A DNA stretch of 64,000 nt from an uncultured Neglectibacter sp. (GTDB lineage Bacteria; Bacillota; Clostridia; Oscillospirales; Acutalibacteraceae): positions 14,438 to 78,437 of the forward strand of contig CALFFN010000004.1 in assembly GCA_937958185.1 (NCBI GenBank), written 5' to 3'. The notes under the pieces were generated by a model. That model saw only the letters and a program-made list of their open reading frames with translations, did no database searches and was not told where the DNA came from. Position 1 is the stretch's first letter, and each line of letters opens with the position of its first letter. A program made the position numbers and the translations under genes. Positions 1 through 7,992 of the stretch are shown here, in pieces.

Positions 1-1
1 C

Positions 2-376
2 TGTTCCCGCCCTCAGGAATTCTGCGAGTATCTGGACGAGATCGGCAGCCCGTGGATCGTGGGCTGTCTCGACGTGGGGCACACCGCCCTGACCGACGAG
101 GACCTGGGCGGGTATATCCGCACCATGGGCGCAAAGCGTTTGCAGGCGCTGCACGTCCACGACAACAATCTGCGGGAGGACAGCCACACCCTGCCCTTCA
201 CGGAGAAAATCGACTTTGCTGCCCTGACCGCCGCGCTGTCGGACATCGGCTATCAGGGGGACTTCACCTTTGAAGCGGACTATTTCCTGCAAAAGTTCCC
301 CCGCCCCCTGCACCGGGACGCGCTGGGACTGCTTCATGCCACCGGGCGGTATTTGATGGGGAAAATTCGGCAGTAA
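2..376 (+). CDS. Sugar phosphate isomerase/epimerase, 3' part
   Basis: The reading frame is open from base 2 with no start in the window, so this is the C-terminal 124 codons of a longer gene. The translation has CLDVGH, LQALHVHDN and FEADYF segments in the order seen in xylose isomerase-like TIM-barrel (AP endonuclease 2 fold) proteins. In these the His/Asp/Glu residues bind a divalent metal at the C-terminal barrel edge. That suggests a cytosolic isomerase or epimerase acting on a sugar or sugar phosphate; the substrate cannot be read from the fragment. It ends just before the antisense promoter of the toxin-like locus. A GTG at 59 is in frame but inside a conserved strand, so I do not treat it as the start. 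Confidence 0.8.
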   Translation, partial: CSRPQEFCEYLDEIGSPWIVGCLDVGHTALTDEDLGGYIRTMGAKRLQALHVHDNNLREDSHTLPFTEKIDFAALTAALSDIGYQGDFTFEADYFLQKFPRPLHRDALGLLHATGRYLMGKIRQ

Positions 377-391
377 ATACTTTCAAAAGGC

Positions 392-420
392 TTGACATTG
401 ACGCGCCAAACAGCTATAAT
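392..420 (+). promoter_or_regulatory. Near-perfect sigma-A promoter for an antisense RNA
   Basis: TTGACA at 392-397 and TATAAT at 415-420 are both exact consensus with an ideal 17-bp spacer. Predicted transcription starts near 427. No coding frame with a ribosome site follows, and the sense of transcription is opposite to the small hydrophobic gene at 561-653. This supports a strong promoter for a non-coding antisense RNA. Confidence 0.8.
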
Positions 421-426
421 AAAAAC

Positions 427-572
427 AGAAAGAGAGGCGCTGTGTGCCGGTGGCACACGCCCAGCGCTGTCTGAGCTGACAGGTGAGTTCTGCCGATAGA
501 CGGTTGACCCGGATTAGATTACTTTACGAGAAAGTAACCGCAGCCTTTGGTCGGGGGCGGTTACTTTTTCGT
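427..572 (+). ncRNA. Predicted antisense RNA (RatA-like antitoxin)
   Basis: Predicted from the consensus promoter at 392-420 and an intrinsic terminator at 531-569 (11-bp stem AAAGTAACCGC/GCGGTTACTTT, then a T run). The RNA would be about 145 nt. It begins with a GC-rich hairpin at 437-467 (GCGCTGTGTGCC paired with GGCACA and CAGCGC arms). Its 3' end is complementary to the last codons and 3' untranslated region of the toxin-like gene on the other strand. This is the geometry of the TxpA/RatA type I toxin-antitoxin pair, where the antisense RNA pairs with the toxin mRNA 3' end. The ends are inferred from sequence only. Confidence 0.6.
531..569 (+). terminator. Intrinsic terminator of the antisense RNA
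   Basis: An 11-bp perfect stem (531-541 with 557-567) is followed by T residues on the plus strand. The stop codon of the minus-strand toxin-like gene (561-563) lies inside the stem. On the minus strand the same hairpin is followed only by a weak T tract, so the toxin mRNA may read on to the hairpin at 437-467, which on minus is followed by a T-rich stretch. Confidence 0.7.
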
Positions 573-653
573 TTCTCTGATTAAAGCAATGACCAAAGTT
601 ACAGTGATTCCAAGAACCATCAGAACAATGGAAAGCAGTTCAAAGTCACTCAC
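561..653 (-). CDS. Small hydrophobic holin-like toxin peptide (30 aa)
   Basis: A short ORF with a GTG start at 653 and TAA at 561-563. It has an ideal AGGAGG at 661-666, 7 nt before the start. The 30-residue product starts MSDFELLSIVLMVLG, has a single membrane helix at roughly residues 5-25, and ends in a charged RETKK tail. That layout matches the short putative holin-like toxins (Hol_Tox/TxpA type) of Firmicutes. The gene has its own consensus promoter (784-812) and a roughly 125-nt structured leader with hairpins at 738-753 and 705-720. The leader sequence ACCCTC could pair with the GGAGGG of the ribosome site. An antisense RNA covers its 3' end. Toxicity is inferred from family resemblance and layout. 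It is too short for default gene callers. Confidence 0.7.
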   Translation of the reverse strand: MSDFELLSIVLMVLGITVTLVIALIRETKK

Positions 654-783
654 AAGCTGCCCTCCTTTTCACAAGATTTCCCTTTCGAGATTTCTATGTA
701 ATCAGAGGGTGCAGACCCTCCGCAGAAGGTCAAAACCGCCTACCGTTTTAGGCAGAACTCCCTGCGCCTTGCGACGCATATAC

Positions 784-812
784 ATTATATCAGATAAACC
801 GACAAAATACAA
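784..812 (-). promoter_or_regulatory. Promoter of the holin-like toxin gene
   Basis: On the minus strand, TTGTAT (807-812) and TATAAT (784-789) are separated by 17 bp. Transcription would start near 777, leaving a long leader before the GTG at 653. The promoter is about 360 bp from the converging antisense promoter at 392. Confidence 0.65.
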
Positions 813-841
813 CCATAAGCAACAACGCGGAGGAGCGTGAC

Positions 842-877
842 AAAAGCCGGACAGGTTTCCCTGTCCGGCTTTTTGTT
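842..877. terminator. Bidirectional intrinsic terminator
   Basis: A 12-bp stem AAAGCCGGACAG/CTGTCCGGCTTT with A and T runs on either side. It lies directly downstream of the minus-strand FAD-dependent oxidoreductase gene (stop at 892) and insulates the toxin-like locus from it. Confidence 0.85.
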
Positions 878-891
878 TTATCCGTTGTTTA

Positions 892-2484
892 TCAATTGCT
901 GAGCAGCGCTTCCGCGCAGCGGATACCGTCCACGGCGGCGGAGACGATTCCCCCCGCGTAGCCCGCGCCCTCGCCGCAGGGATACAAGCCCGCCGCCAAC
1001 GGGGACTGGAGCCTTTCGTCCCGAAGAATGCGGACGGGAGAGGAACTGCGGGTCTCCGGGGCGGTAAGCACTGCGTCGCCGTCGTCAAAGCCGCGAAGCT
1101 GCCTGCCCAGAATGGGAAGCGCCTGCTTCATGGCTTCCGTCACAAAGGGCGGCAGGCAAGCCGTCAAATCAGCGGGAACGACCCCCGGCTGATAGGTAGG
1201 CTGCACCACAGAAAAGCTTTTGGAGGGTGTGCCCGCCAGAAAATCCGCTACCCGCTGGGCAGGGGCAAAGTAAGTCTGATCGGTCTGGCGGAACGCCGCC
1301 CGCTCGATACGGCGCTGGAACTCCACCCCAGCGAGGACGCCCGGCTGCCCGAAATCCTCCGGGCTCACACCCACAAGCAATGCCGCGTTGCTGTTTTTGC
1401 CGTCCCGCGCCCACTGGCTCATGCCGTTGGTGACGATACCGCCCGGCTCGGAAACCGCGCCCGTCACCGTGCCGCCGGGGCACATGCAAAACGTGTACAC
1501 GCCCCGCCCGCCGGGCAAATGGCAGGAAAGCTTGTAGTCCGCCGCCCCCAGCGCCGGGTGCCCGGCAAAGCTGCCGTACTGCGCCTTGTCGATCAGGGCG
1601 GCGGGGTGCTCGATCCGCGCCCCAACGGAAAAGGGCTTGGGAGCCATAGGGATTTCAAGTTTACATAATTTTTCAAAAATATCCCGGGCGCTGTGCCCTA
1701 CCGCCAGGATCGCTTTGTCGCAGGGGATCGCTTCCTCCGTGCCGTTCCGGCTCTGCACGGTCACGCCCTGCAAACTGCCGTTTTTGATAGAAAAGCCCGT
1801 GACCTTTGTGGAGAAGCGCACCTCGCCGCCCAAAGACAGGATTTTTTCCCGAATGGCTTTTACCGTGGCGGGCAGCTTGTCCGTGCCGATGTGGGGCTTT
1901 GCTTCCCAGAGTATCTCCTCCGGCGCGCCGGCAGCTGCCAGCTCCTCCAGCACCTTGCGAATGCGGGGGTCGCCTGTGCCGGTGGTGAGCTTGCCGTCGG
2001 AAAACGCCCCTGCCCCGCCCTCGCCGAACTGGACGTTGGAGTCGCCGTCCAAGTCCCCCTCGTTCCAGAAAGCACGGACGGTCTTTTCCCGCTCCTCCAC
2101 AGGCTGCCCGCGCTCCACCACGATAGGGCGCTGCCCGCACTGGGCTAAGACCAGGGCGGCAAACAGCCCCGCCGGACCAAAGCCGATCACTACCGGGCGC
2201 TGGGCAAGGGGTCGGGCTTTGGGCAGCTCATAGTGGTAGGGCTTCGCGGGCTGGACGTGGGGGTCCCGCAGCCGGGCGAGCAGCTTCTGCTCGCTTCCGT
2301 CAACAGCGGTTTCCACGGCGCAGACAAAGCGGATATTGTCCCGCTTCCGTGCGTCCACCGATTTTTTGGTCAGGCACAGCTCGTGAAGCGCGTTTTCGGG
2401 CAGGCGCAGCTTTTTGGCGGCAGCCCGTTTCAGGTCGCCGCCTGTAAAATCCAGCGGCAGAGACAGCCCGGAAATTTTCAGCAT
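892..2484 (-). CDS. FAD-dependent dehydrogenase (COG2509-like)
   Basis: A 530-residue flavoprotein. The dinucleotide-binding motif VIGFGPAGLFAALVLA sits near residue 100, after an N-terminal RNA-binding-like/thump-like extension typical of the COG2509 family. Further conserved stretches are NVQFGEGGAGAFSDGKL and a C-terminal CGEGAGYAGGIVSAA, which closes the FAD site. The family is described as uncharacterised FAD-dependent dehydrogenases. I placed the start at the ATG at 2484 (MLKISGLSL), preceded by a GGGGTGGGGG stretch. The longer frame to 2553 would run into the upstream gene and encodes a basic, non-conserved leader. It is the last gene of a three-gene operon, 20 nt after the previous stop. 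The physiological substrate is unknown. Confidence 0.85.
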   Translation of the reverse strand: MLKISGLSLPLDFTGGDLKRAAAKKLRLPENALHELCLTKKSVDARKRDNIRFVCAVETAVDGSEQKLLARLRDPHVQPAKPYHYELPKARPLAQRPVVIGFGPAGLFAALVLAQCGQRPIVVERGQPVEEREKTVRAFWNEGDLDGDSNVQFGEGGAGAFSDGKLTTGTGDPRIRKVLEELAAAGAPEEILWEAKPHIGTDKLPATVKAIREKILSLGGEVRFSTKVTGFSIKNGSLQGVTVQSRNGTEEAIPCDKAILAVGHSARDIFEKLCKLEIPMAPKPFSVGARIEHPAALIDKAQYGSFAGHPALGAADYKLSCHLPGGRGVYTFCMCPGGTVTGAVSEPGGIVTNGMSQWARDGKNSNAALLVGVSPEDFGQPGVLAGVEFQRRIERAAFRQTDQTYFAPAQRVADFLAGTPSKSFSVVQPTYQPGVVPADLTACLPPFVTEAMKQALPILGRQLRGFDDGDAVLTAPETRSSSPVRILRDERLQSPLAAGLYPCGEGAGYAGGIVSAAVDGIRCAEALLSN

Positions 2485-2504
2485 TCCCCCACCCCGTTCC
2501 TTTT

Positions 2505-3734
2505 TTATCGCGCGGCGCTTTCCCCTGCCGCCATGGCGGTGAGCCATGCCCAATGCAGGTTATAGCCGCCGCAGTCTCCGTTTATGTTCAGAAGCTCCCC
2601 GGCAAGATGCAGCCCGGAGCAGCGTTTGGATTCCATGGTCCCTGTGTCAAGCTCCGACAGCGGCACGCCGCCGGAGGTGACCTGGGCGCTTTCCCAGCTG
2701 CCCAGCCCGGTGACGGGAAGCCGCAGATTTTTCGCCGTTTCCAGAGCCTTTTGAAAATCCTGCCGGTGCAGCTCTGAGATTTTTTTATCTCCTGGCAAGC
2801 CCGCAAGCTTTGTCAGCTCCTGCCCCACCCGCAGATGGAGCAGCCCGGAAAAAAGCTGGGCGGCGGGCAGAGCCGGGCGGTTCTGCTGCAGCGCGTTCCA
2901 ATAGGCGAAAAGCTTTTCCCCGCTCCACTGCTCCAGCAGGTCCAGCCGAAGCTCCGCCGGAGCTGCTGTCAGGAGGGAGGAAAGGTCGAACACGCAGATG
3001 CCGGAAATCTGACCGTCTCCAAAGATGACCTCGCCGCTTTCCTCTCCCAGCTTCTTTCCCTCTTCCCACAGGGAGACCCGCGCCTTGCAGCGAATGCCCT
3101 TGAGGGCTTTGCACAGCTTCGCGGAGGTTTTCAGGGGCGTCAGCGCCGGGATCAGGGGCGTGACGGAATGCCCCAGGGCTTTTGCCAGCTCATAGCCGGA
3201 GCTTTGGCAGGAATGCCTGGGAGAAGCCCTGCCGCCGCTTGCCAGAATGCAGCGGCCGGCTGAAATAGTTTCCCCGCCGGTATCGGTCAATTGGAAATGA
3301 TCCGCTTCCTTTTCTATTTGGGACACGGCAAATCCCCAGCGCAGCTCCACGCCGGCTTCCTCGCAGGCGCTCCACAGGGTTTGCAGCACCGCCGCAGCCT
3401 GCAGGCTGTTGGGGTACACCCTGCCCTCGCTGTCCGCGCGGCAGAGAAGCCCAAGCTCCTCAAATTTCGCCAGAATACGCCTCGCGGGATATGACCCCAG
3501 CAGGGGCGCCGCCGCTTCCACATCGCCGTGGTAATGCTCCGGGGAAATGTGGAGGTTCGTCAGGTTGCAGCGCCCGTTCCCCGTGGCGAGAAGCTTTTTT
3601 CCCGGGCGGGGGTTGCCCTCCAGCAGCACCACGCCGCCGGGGATATTTTGCTTTTTCAGGGCGCGGGCTGCCGTGACCGCCGCCAGAAGCCCGGCAGCGC
3701 CGCCGCCCACAACGGCAACGCGATACCGCTTCAT
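2505..3734 (-). CDS. BaiN/YhiN-type flavoprotein (HI0933 family)
   Basis: A 409-residue NAD(P)/FAD-dependent oxidoreductase. It has an N-terminal Rossmann motif VAVVGGGAAGLLAA, the family signature GKKLLATGNGRCNLTN around residue 50, and a C-terminal segment HLAGELLNINGDCGGYNLHWA that is diagnostic of HI0933/YhiN proteins. In bile-acid 7-dehydroxylating clostridia a member (BaiN) was proposed to reduce bile acid intermediates, but most members have no proven substrate and no other bai genes are here. The ATG at 3734 overlaps the TGA of the upstream membrane protein gene by one base (TGATG), which indicates translational coupling. Confidence 0.88.
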   Translation of the reverse strand: MKRYRVAVVGGGAAGLLAAVTAARALKKQNIPGGVVLLEGNPRPGKKLLATGNGRCNLTNLHISPEHYHGDVEAAAPLLGSYPARRILAKFEELGLLCRADSEGRVYPNSLQAAAVLQTLWSACEEAGVELRWGFAVSQIEKEADHFQLTDTGGETISAGRCILASGGRASPRHSCQSSGYELAKALGHSVTPLIPALTPLKTSAKLCKALKGIRCKARVSLWEEGKKLGEESGEVIFGDGQISGICVFDLSSLLTAAPAELRLDLLEQWSGEKLFAYWNALQQNRPALPAAQLFSGLLHLRVGQELTKLAGLPGDKKISELHRQDFQKALETAKNLRLPVTGLGSWESAQVTSGGVPLSELDTGTMESKRCSGLHLAGELLNINGDCGGYNLHWAWLTAMAAGESAAR

Positions 3735-4231
3735 CACGAAATCACCAGCCCCAGCACGCCATAGGACAGCACGCACATGATGATATCCGCGATCAGCGTG
3801 CCCAGCGCCACGGACAGCATAGCGGATTTGAAATCCATCTTCATCAGCGCCGCCGCCAGGGAGCCTGTCCACGCCCCGGTACCCGGCAGGGGGATTGCCA
3901 CGAAAATCATCAGCCCCACGGTTTTGTAGCGGTTGATCTTGTCGAACTTGCTCCTGCCCTTGGCTTCCAGCCTGTCCACCAGCTTTACGAACCGGGTGTT
4001 CCGCATCCAGTCGAAAATCTTATTGATGAACAGCAGGATAAAGGGCGTGGGCAGCAGGGTGCCCACAAGGCAGATAGAAAATGCCCGCAGCATGTCTAAA
4101 TGCAACAGCTTTGCCGCCAGTATCCCGCCGCGCAGCTCGATGATGGGCATGAGCGACAGCAGAAATACCGTGAGCTCCGCGGGAATGGTCTCACTGAAAA
4201 AGCCGACCAGAGCCTGTACGATACCTTCCAT
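3734..4231 (-). CDS. COG2426 small multidrug export-like membrane protein
   Basis: A 165-residue integral membrane protein with several hydrophobic helices. It carries the conserved MPIIELRGGI segment and the motif VAIPLPGTGAWTGSL, both typical of the Sm_multidrug_ex family (COG2426). Despite the family name, transport of drugs is not well established for these proteins. I chose the ATG at 4231 because the AAAGGGA ribosome site is spaced well from it; the in-frame GTG at 4240 abuts that site. It is first in the operon with the two flavoproteins. Confidence 0.82.
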   Translation of the reverse strand: MEGIVQALVGFFSETIPAELTVFLLSLMPIIELRGGILAAKLLHLDMLRAFSICLVGTLLPTPFILLFINKIFDWMRNTRFVKLVDRLEAKGRSKFDKINRYKTVGLMIFVAIPLPGTGAWTGSLAAALMKMDFKSAMLSVALGTLIADIIMCVLSYGVLGLVIS

Positions 4232-4313
4232 ACTTTTCACTTCCCTTTCTTTGAATGGAAACGCCGGAGCGGGTCCGGCAGTAAGTCCGCTTTCATAGCT
4301 TTTCCCATTTTAC

Positions 4314-4350
4314 AAAAAATTCCCAGGAAGATATTTCTCCCTGGGAATTA
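4314..4350 (-). terminator. Terminator of the polysaccharide deacetylase gene
   Basis: An AATTCCCAGG/CCTGGGAATT stem followed by a T run in the minus direction, about 60 bases after the stop of the deacetylase gene. Confidence 0.8.
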
Positions 4351-4409
4351 TTATTTGAATTTATTCTTTCATTTTCAGAAGAGCGTATGATTTTGCAGGA
4401 ACGGAGCAG

Positions 4410-5288
4410 TCAGCCGTGGATCTGCTGCCAATCAAAGGACCCGGGCGCCGAAGCCGAATTTCCTGACCCAGTGCCCAAAAGTTCGGCGGCAAGGTCGCCA
4501 TAGGTATAGCCCAGCTTTTCCCATTCTGTGAGAAGTTCGTCGAGAATTTCGCCGTTTGTTTTGGAGGTGCTGTGCAGCAGGACCACGGCGCCGGGGTGGA
4601 CACGGGGCAGCAGCTTTTCAAAGGCTTCCGCCTTGGTGGGCTGGTCGTTTTCGTACCAGTCCACATAGGCCAGGCTCCAGAACACCGTATGATAGCCGAG
4701 CTTCTTTGCCATTCTCAGATTGCTTTCACAGTATTTTCCCTGGGGCGGGCGGTAGAGCTTCGGCATTTCCTGCCCAATGATCTCCCGGTAAAGGGCGGCG
4801 TTCTTTTCCAGCTCGTTCTGGAAGCTGGCTTCCTCGGAGATGGCGGACATATCCGGGTGGCTGTAGGTGTGGTTGCCCACGGTGTGCCCCTCTGCCACCA
4901 TGCGCTTGACCAGCTCCGGCTGGGTCTCAAAATAATTGCCCACGAGGAAGAAGACCGCCTTTACGCCGTGCTTCTTCAAAGCGTCTAAAATGGCTTCCGT
5001 ATTGCCGTTTTCAAAGCCTGCGTCAAAGGTGAGGTACAGCTTCTTTTCGGCGGTATCCCGGCAGTAGAGGGCGTCGAACTGGGAAAGGTAATCGGAGGAA
5101 GCGTTCCCGACGGGGGGCTTCCCCTCCTCCTGAAAGCTCAAGCCCCAATTGGTGATCTCCGCGCCGGTGAACAGCGCGCCACCGTTTCCTGCCGCCGTCA
5201 GGGTGACGACGCCGCAGATGAGCAGGATCGCCAAGGTGGAAAAAAGCACGCCGCGCCGCCGTTTTATCAGTTTCCAAAACTCCTTCAT
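4410..5288 (-). CDS. PdaA-type polysaccharide deacetylase
   Basis: A 292-residue protein with a membrane anchor at residues 13-33 and an extracytoplasmic NodB domain. Motif 1 is YLTFDAGFENGNT (D89). Motif 2 is HTVGNHTYSHPDM, with metal-binding H140 and H144. Then come YRPPQGKY (R180), VFWSLAYVDW (D210) and LLHSTSKTN (H239). The spacing and wording match PdaA, which removes the acetyl group from muramic acid during formation of spore-cortex muramic delta-lactam. The usual second Asp of the TFDD motif is Ala here (PdaA has Asn), a family trait. The ATG at 5288 follows a GGGGAGAAAGGG site. It stands alone between terminators. A role in spore cortex is inferred; other peptidoglycan deacetylases are possible. 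Confidence 0.82.
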   Translation of the reverse strand: MKEFWKLIKRRRGVLFSTLAILLICGVVTLTAAGNGGALFTGAEITNWGLSFQEEGKPPVGNASSDYLSQFDALYCRDTAEKKLYLTFDAGFENGNTEAILDALKKHGVKAVFFLVGNYFETQPELVKRMVAEGHTVGNHTYSHPDMSAISEEASFQNELEKNAALYREIIGQEMPKLYRPPQGKYCESNLRMAKKLGYHTVFWSLAYVDWYENDQPTKAEAFEKLLPRVHPGAVVLLHSTSKTNGEILDELLTEWEKLGYTYGDLAAELLGTGSGNSASAPGSFDWQQIHG

Positions 5289-5405
5289 TACCCTTTCTCC
5301 CCTTTTCCGCTCTGTGTTGTCCCATTTTATGCGCCTGTAAAAGAAAATATCACCAGGGCATTGCGCAAAGCTTGGAAATACTGTATGATTTTTGTAAGAA
5401 TCCAT

Positions 5406-5436
5406 TTGCAGACTTTTAAGGAAGCGATCCTATAAT
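5406..5436 (+). promoter_or_regulatory. Probable promoter of the two-component operon
   Basis: An exact TATAAT at 5431-5436 is preceded by TTGCAG at 5406-5411 with a long 19-bp spacer, 55 bases before the response regulator start. The long spacer suggests that an activator may be needed or that another -35 is used. Confidence 0.4.
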
Positions 5437-5491
5437 AACGGTACAAAAATCTGTGCGGTTTCATAATTCAGAAAGGAAAGTGGTCATAGCT

Positions 5492-6199
5492 ATGGATCAG
5501 ACAGGCGGTAAAAACATACTGGTGGTGGACGACGACAGGGAGATCGTGCGGGCGATCGCGCTGAACCTGGAAAGCGAGGGCTACACTGTTTTCAAGGCTT
5601 ACGACGGGCTGGAGGCGCTGGACCTTGCCATGACGAAGGACATCCATCTCATCATCATTGACGTGATGATGCCCAAGCTGGACGGGCTTTCCGCCATCAT
5701 GAAGATCCGGGAGCGGAAGAACCTGCCCATTATCGTGCTTTCCGCAAAAAGTGAAAACAGCGACAAGGTGATCGGGCTTTCCATGGGCGCGGACGACTAT
5801 GTGACGAAGCCCTTCAACCCCATGGAGCTGACGGCGCGGGTAAAATCCCAGCTGCGGCGGTACACCAGCCTGGGCGACATCAATTCCAGCGGGGAAAACA
5901 CCATCGTCAACGGGCGGCTCACGTTCAATCTGGACGAGCACGTGCTGTATGCCGACGGCGAGCCGGTGAAGCTCACCGCCACGGAGACAAAGATCGTGGA
6001 GCTGTTGATGAGGAACCCCGGGCGCATTTTCCCGGCGGAGGAAATCTACAGCAAGATATGGAACGAATCTGCCTACTCCACGGAAAACACCGTGATGGTG
6101 CATATCCGGCGGATCCGGGAGAAAATTGAGATCAATCCGAGCGAGCCGGAATACTTGAAGGTGGTGTGGGGCATTGGCTACAAAATCGAAAAACACTAG
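5492..6199 (+). CDS. OmpR/PhoB-family response regulator
   Basis: A 235-residue DNA-binding response regulator. The receiver domain spans residues 7-120 with the acidic pocket VVDDD, phospho-acceptor D57 in IIIDVMMPKLDG and switch lysine K106 in DYVTKPFNP. The C-terminal winged helix (about 135-232) ends in the usual RRIREKIE...VWGIGYKIE. It binds DNA after phosphorylation by the kinase encoded immediately downstream. The ATG at 5492 is about 11 nt after GGAAAG. The in-frame GTG at 5480 overlaps that site. The signal and regulon cannot be read from the sequence. Confidence 0.92.
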   Translation: MDQTGGKNILVVDDDREIVRAIALNLESEGYTVFKAYDGLEALDLAMTKDIHLIIIDVMMPKLDGLSAIMKIRERKNLPIIVLSAKSENSDKVIGLSMGADDYVTKPFNPMELTARVKSQLRRYTSLGDINSSGENTIVNGRLTFNLDEHVLYADGEPVKLTATETKIVELLMRNPGRIFPAEEIYSKIWNESAYSTENTVMVHIRRIREKIEINPSEPEYLKVVWGIGYKIEKH

Positions 6200-7922
6200 T
6201 GTCTTTAAGGGGCTGGTTTCCTGGGTCTGCCTGATGGCAATGCTGTGCGGCATTGCCACGGGAGCGCTGCTGCTGGTCATCGTGGCGGTGAACCCCGACT
6301 GGCAGGGAAGGATCGCGGACTTTTTCGCCAGCCTTTCCGCCGCTTCCTATGAGGGCGTGGAGCTGGGAAGCTCCACCACCCTTTCGCAGCAGCGCGAACA
6401 GCTGGTGTACGGCTTCACGGTGCAGCTGATCAGCATACTCGCGCTGTGCGTGGCGGTGCTCGTTCCCGTGTTCGCCTTCCGTCAGGACAGGCGGTACGTG
6501 GAGGCTGCCATTGCCCGGGGGCTTTCCAAAATCTGGATCGAGGCAAAGCTGATTTTCCTGTTTCTGGTGCTGTTTTCCTGTCTGGCGCTGGGCAGCGGCA
6601 CAGGAATGATCTCCAGCATACTTTCCCTCTGCGTTGTGGTGATCCTCCTCTATTTCCTCTGCCTGGACGTGGGGCACAACAAGCACATTTTCCGGCACAA
6701 CATCATTCATTCCATTTTGAAAGCGCTGAACAGCTACCGGGAAATGTCCACCTTCCAGCAAAGAAGCCTGCGGCGGCTGTACTCCTGTCTGGGAGTGATC
6801 GCCGGGGTGCTGGCGCTTTCCGGGCTTGCGTTTTTCTTTTTGAATGAGACCCTGCCCTGGGGGCACTACATTCGGGACACCCTGCTGCTGGGAACTATCG
6901 TGTTTGCGGCAGTGGGGGTAGTGGGCACCATTTTGTGGTACGTTTTTGCCTTGAAGCAGGACCTGCGGGACTGGAATATCCTGATGGCGCAGATTGCCGA
7001 AATGTACGGCGGCAATCTGGACGCGGTGAACCATGTGCCCCCGGCTTCCAACCTGTACGACTGCGCCATGCAGCTAAATATGATCCGTATCGGCATTCAG
7101 AAGGCTGTGGAGGAAGGGATCAAGGCGGACCGCACCAAGGTGGAGCTTATCACCAATGTGTCCCACGATATCAAAACGCCGCTGACCTCCATCATCAGCT
7201 ATATCGAGCTCATCAAAAAGGAGCCTGACCTGCCGCCGCTGGTCATGGACTACGTCGCCACCATTTCCCGAAAAGCCGACCGCCTCAGCGCCATCGTGCA
7301 GGACGTATTCGAGGTGTCGAAGGCTGCCACGGGCAACATTTCCCTGGATCTGGAGGATCTGGATATCGGGAAGCTGCTGAAGCAGACCTTTGGGGAAATG
7401 GAAGAGCTGCTGCGGGCTTCCCCGTTGGTGTGGCGGGTGGATATCCCGGATACGCCGCTGATGGTCCATGCCGATGGGCAGCGGCTGTACCGGGTGTTCC
7501 AGAACCTGCTGCGTAACTGCACCCAATATTCCCTGGAGGGCTCCCGGGTCTATTTGCAGCTGACCGCCCAAAACGGCAAGGCTGTGGTCACCATACGGAA
7601 CATTTCCAAAAACGAGATCACCATGAACGGCGAGGACTTGACGGCAAGGTTCGTCCGCGGCGACCAGAACCGCACCACCGAGGGCAGTGGGCTGGGGCTG
7701 TCCATTGCCAAAAGCTTTACGGAAGCCTGCGGCGGGCAGTTCACCGTACACACGGACGGCGATGTGTTTACCACCGTGGTTCAATTCCCGCTGGTCGCGG
7801 AGCCTACTCCCCAGCCTGTGCAGGAGGTCCAGCCGGTACAGGCTCCTGCCCCTGCCCAGCCCCAGCAGGCGTTCCCCCAGCCAGAACTTCCTTCTCAGGA
7901 GGGGGTTCCGCCCCAGGGATAA
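6174..7922 (+). CDS. Membrane sensor histidine kinase with Pro/Gln tail
   Basis: A 582-residue kinase. The N-terminal half has several membrane spans (about 15-40, 80-102, 122-164, 202-222, 235-260). These are followed by an HisKA domain with phospho-acceptor H331 in NVSHDIKTPL, an N box (N448 in NLLRNCTQYS) and a G box GSGLGLS at 504-510. After the ATPase domain comes an unusual tail of about 40 residues rich in Pro and Gln (PQPVQEVQPVQAPAP...). The start is a TTG at 6174, which overlaps the response regulator stop by 26 bases with an AAGGTGGTG site upstream. The first downstream ATG would remove part of the first helix. It phosphorylates the partner regulator; the stimulus is unknown. Confidence 0.88.
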   Translation: MATKSKNTSVFKGLVSWVCLMAMLCGIATGALLLVIVAVNPDWQGRIADFFASLSAASYEGVELGSSTTLSQQREQLVYGFTVQLISILALCVAVLVPVFAFRQDRRYVEAAIARGLSKIWIEAKLIFLFLVLFSCLALGSGTGMISSILSLCVVVILLYFLCLDVGHNKHIFRHNIIHSILKALNSYREMSTFQQRSLRRLYSCLGVIAGVLALSGLAFFFLNETLPWGHYIRDTLLLGTIVFAAVGVVGTILWYVFALKQDLRDWNILMAQIAEMYGGNLDAVNHVPPASNLYDCAMQLNMIRIGIQKAVEEGIKADRTKVELITNVSHDIKTPLTSIISYIELIKKEPDLPPLVMDYVATISRKADRLSAIVQDVFEVSKAATGNISLDLEDLDIGKLLKQTFGEMEELLRASPLVWRVDIPDTPLMVHADGQRLYRVFQNLLRNCTQYSLEGSRVYLQLTAQNGKAVVTIRNISKNEITMNGEDLTARFVRGDQNRTTEGSGLGLSIAKSFTEACGGQFTVHTDGDVFTTVVQFPLVAEPTPQPVQEVQPVQAPAPAQPQQAFPQPELPSQEGVPPQG

Positions 7923-7929
7923 GCATAGC

Positions 7930-7969
7930 AAAACCCGCCCGGTCAAGTACCGGGCGGGTTCCTTTTTGT
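7930..7969. terminator. Strong intrinsic terminator between convergent genes
   Basis: A perfect 12-bp AACCCGCCCGGT/ACCGGGCGGGTT stem followed by CCTTTTTG on plus. It serves the kinase operon and, in reverse, the O-acetylhomoserine sulfhydrylase gene. Confidence 0.85.
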
Positions 7970-7992
7970 GTAGGATTTGTGCAGGAACGGAT

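Noticed and set aside
547..840. 97-codon plus-strand ORF across the toxin-like locus
   Set aside because: It lies opposite the small toxin-like gene and its leader, has no ribosome site and no coherent composition. The minus-strand reading has a promoter, ribosome site and membrane helix.
2505..3734. Bile-acid pathway (baiN) assignment
   Set aside because: The protein is of the BaiN/YhiN family, but no other bai genes are near and most family members are unrelated to bile acids.
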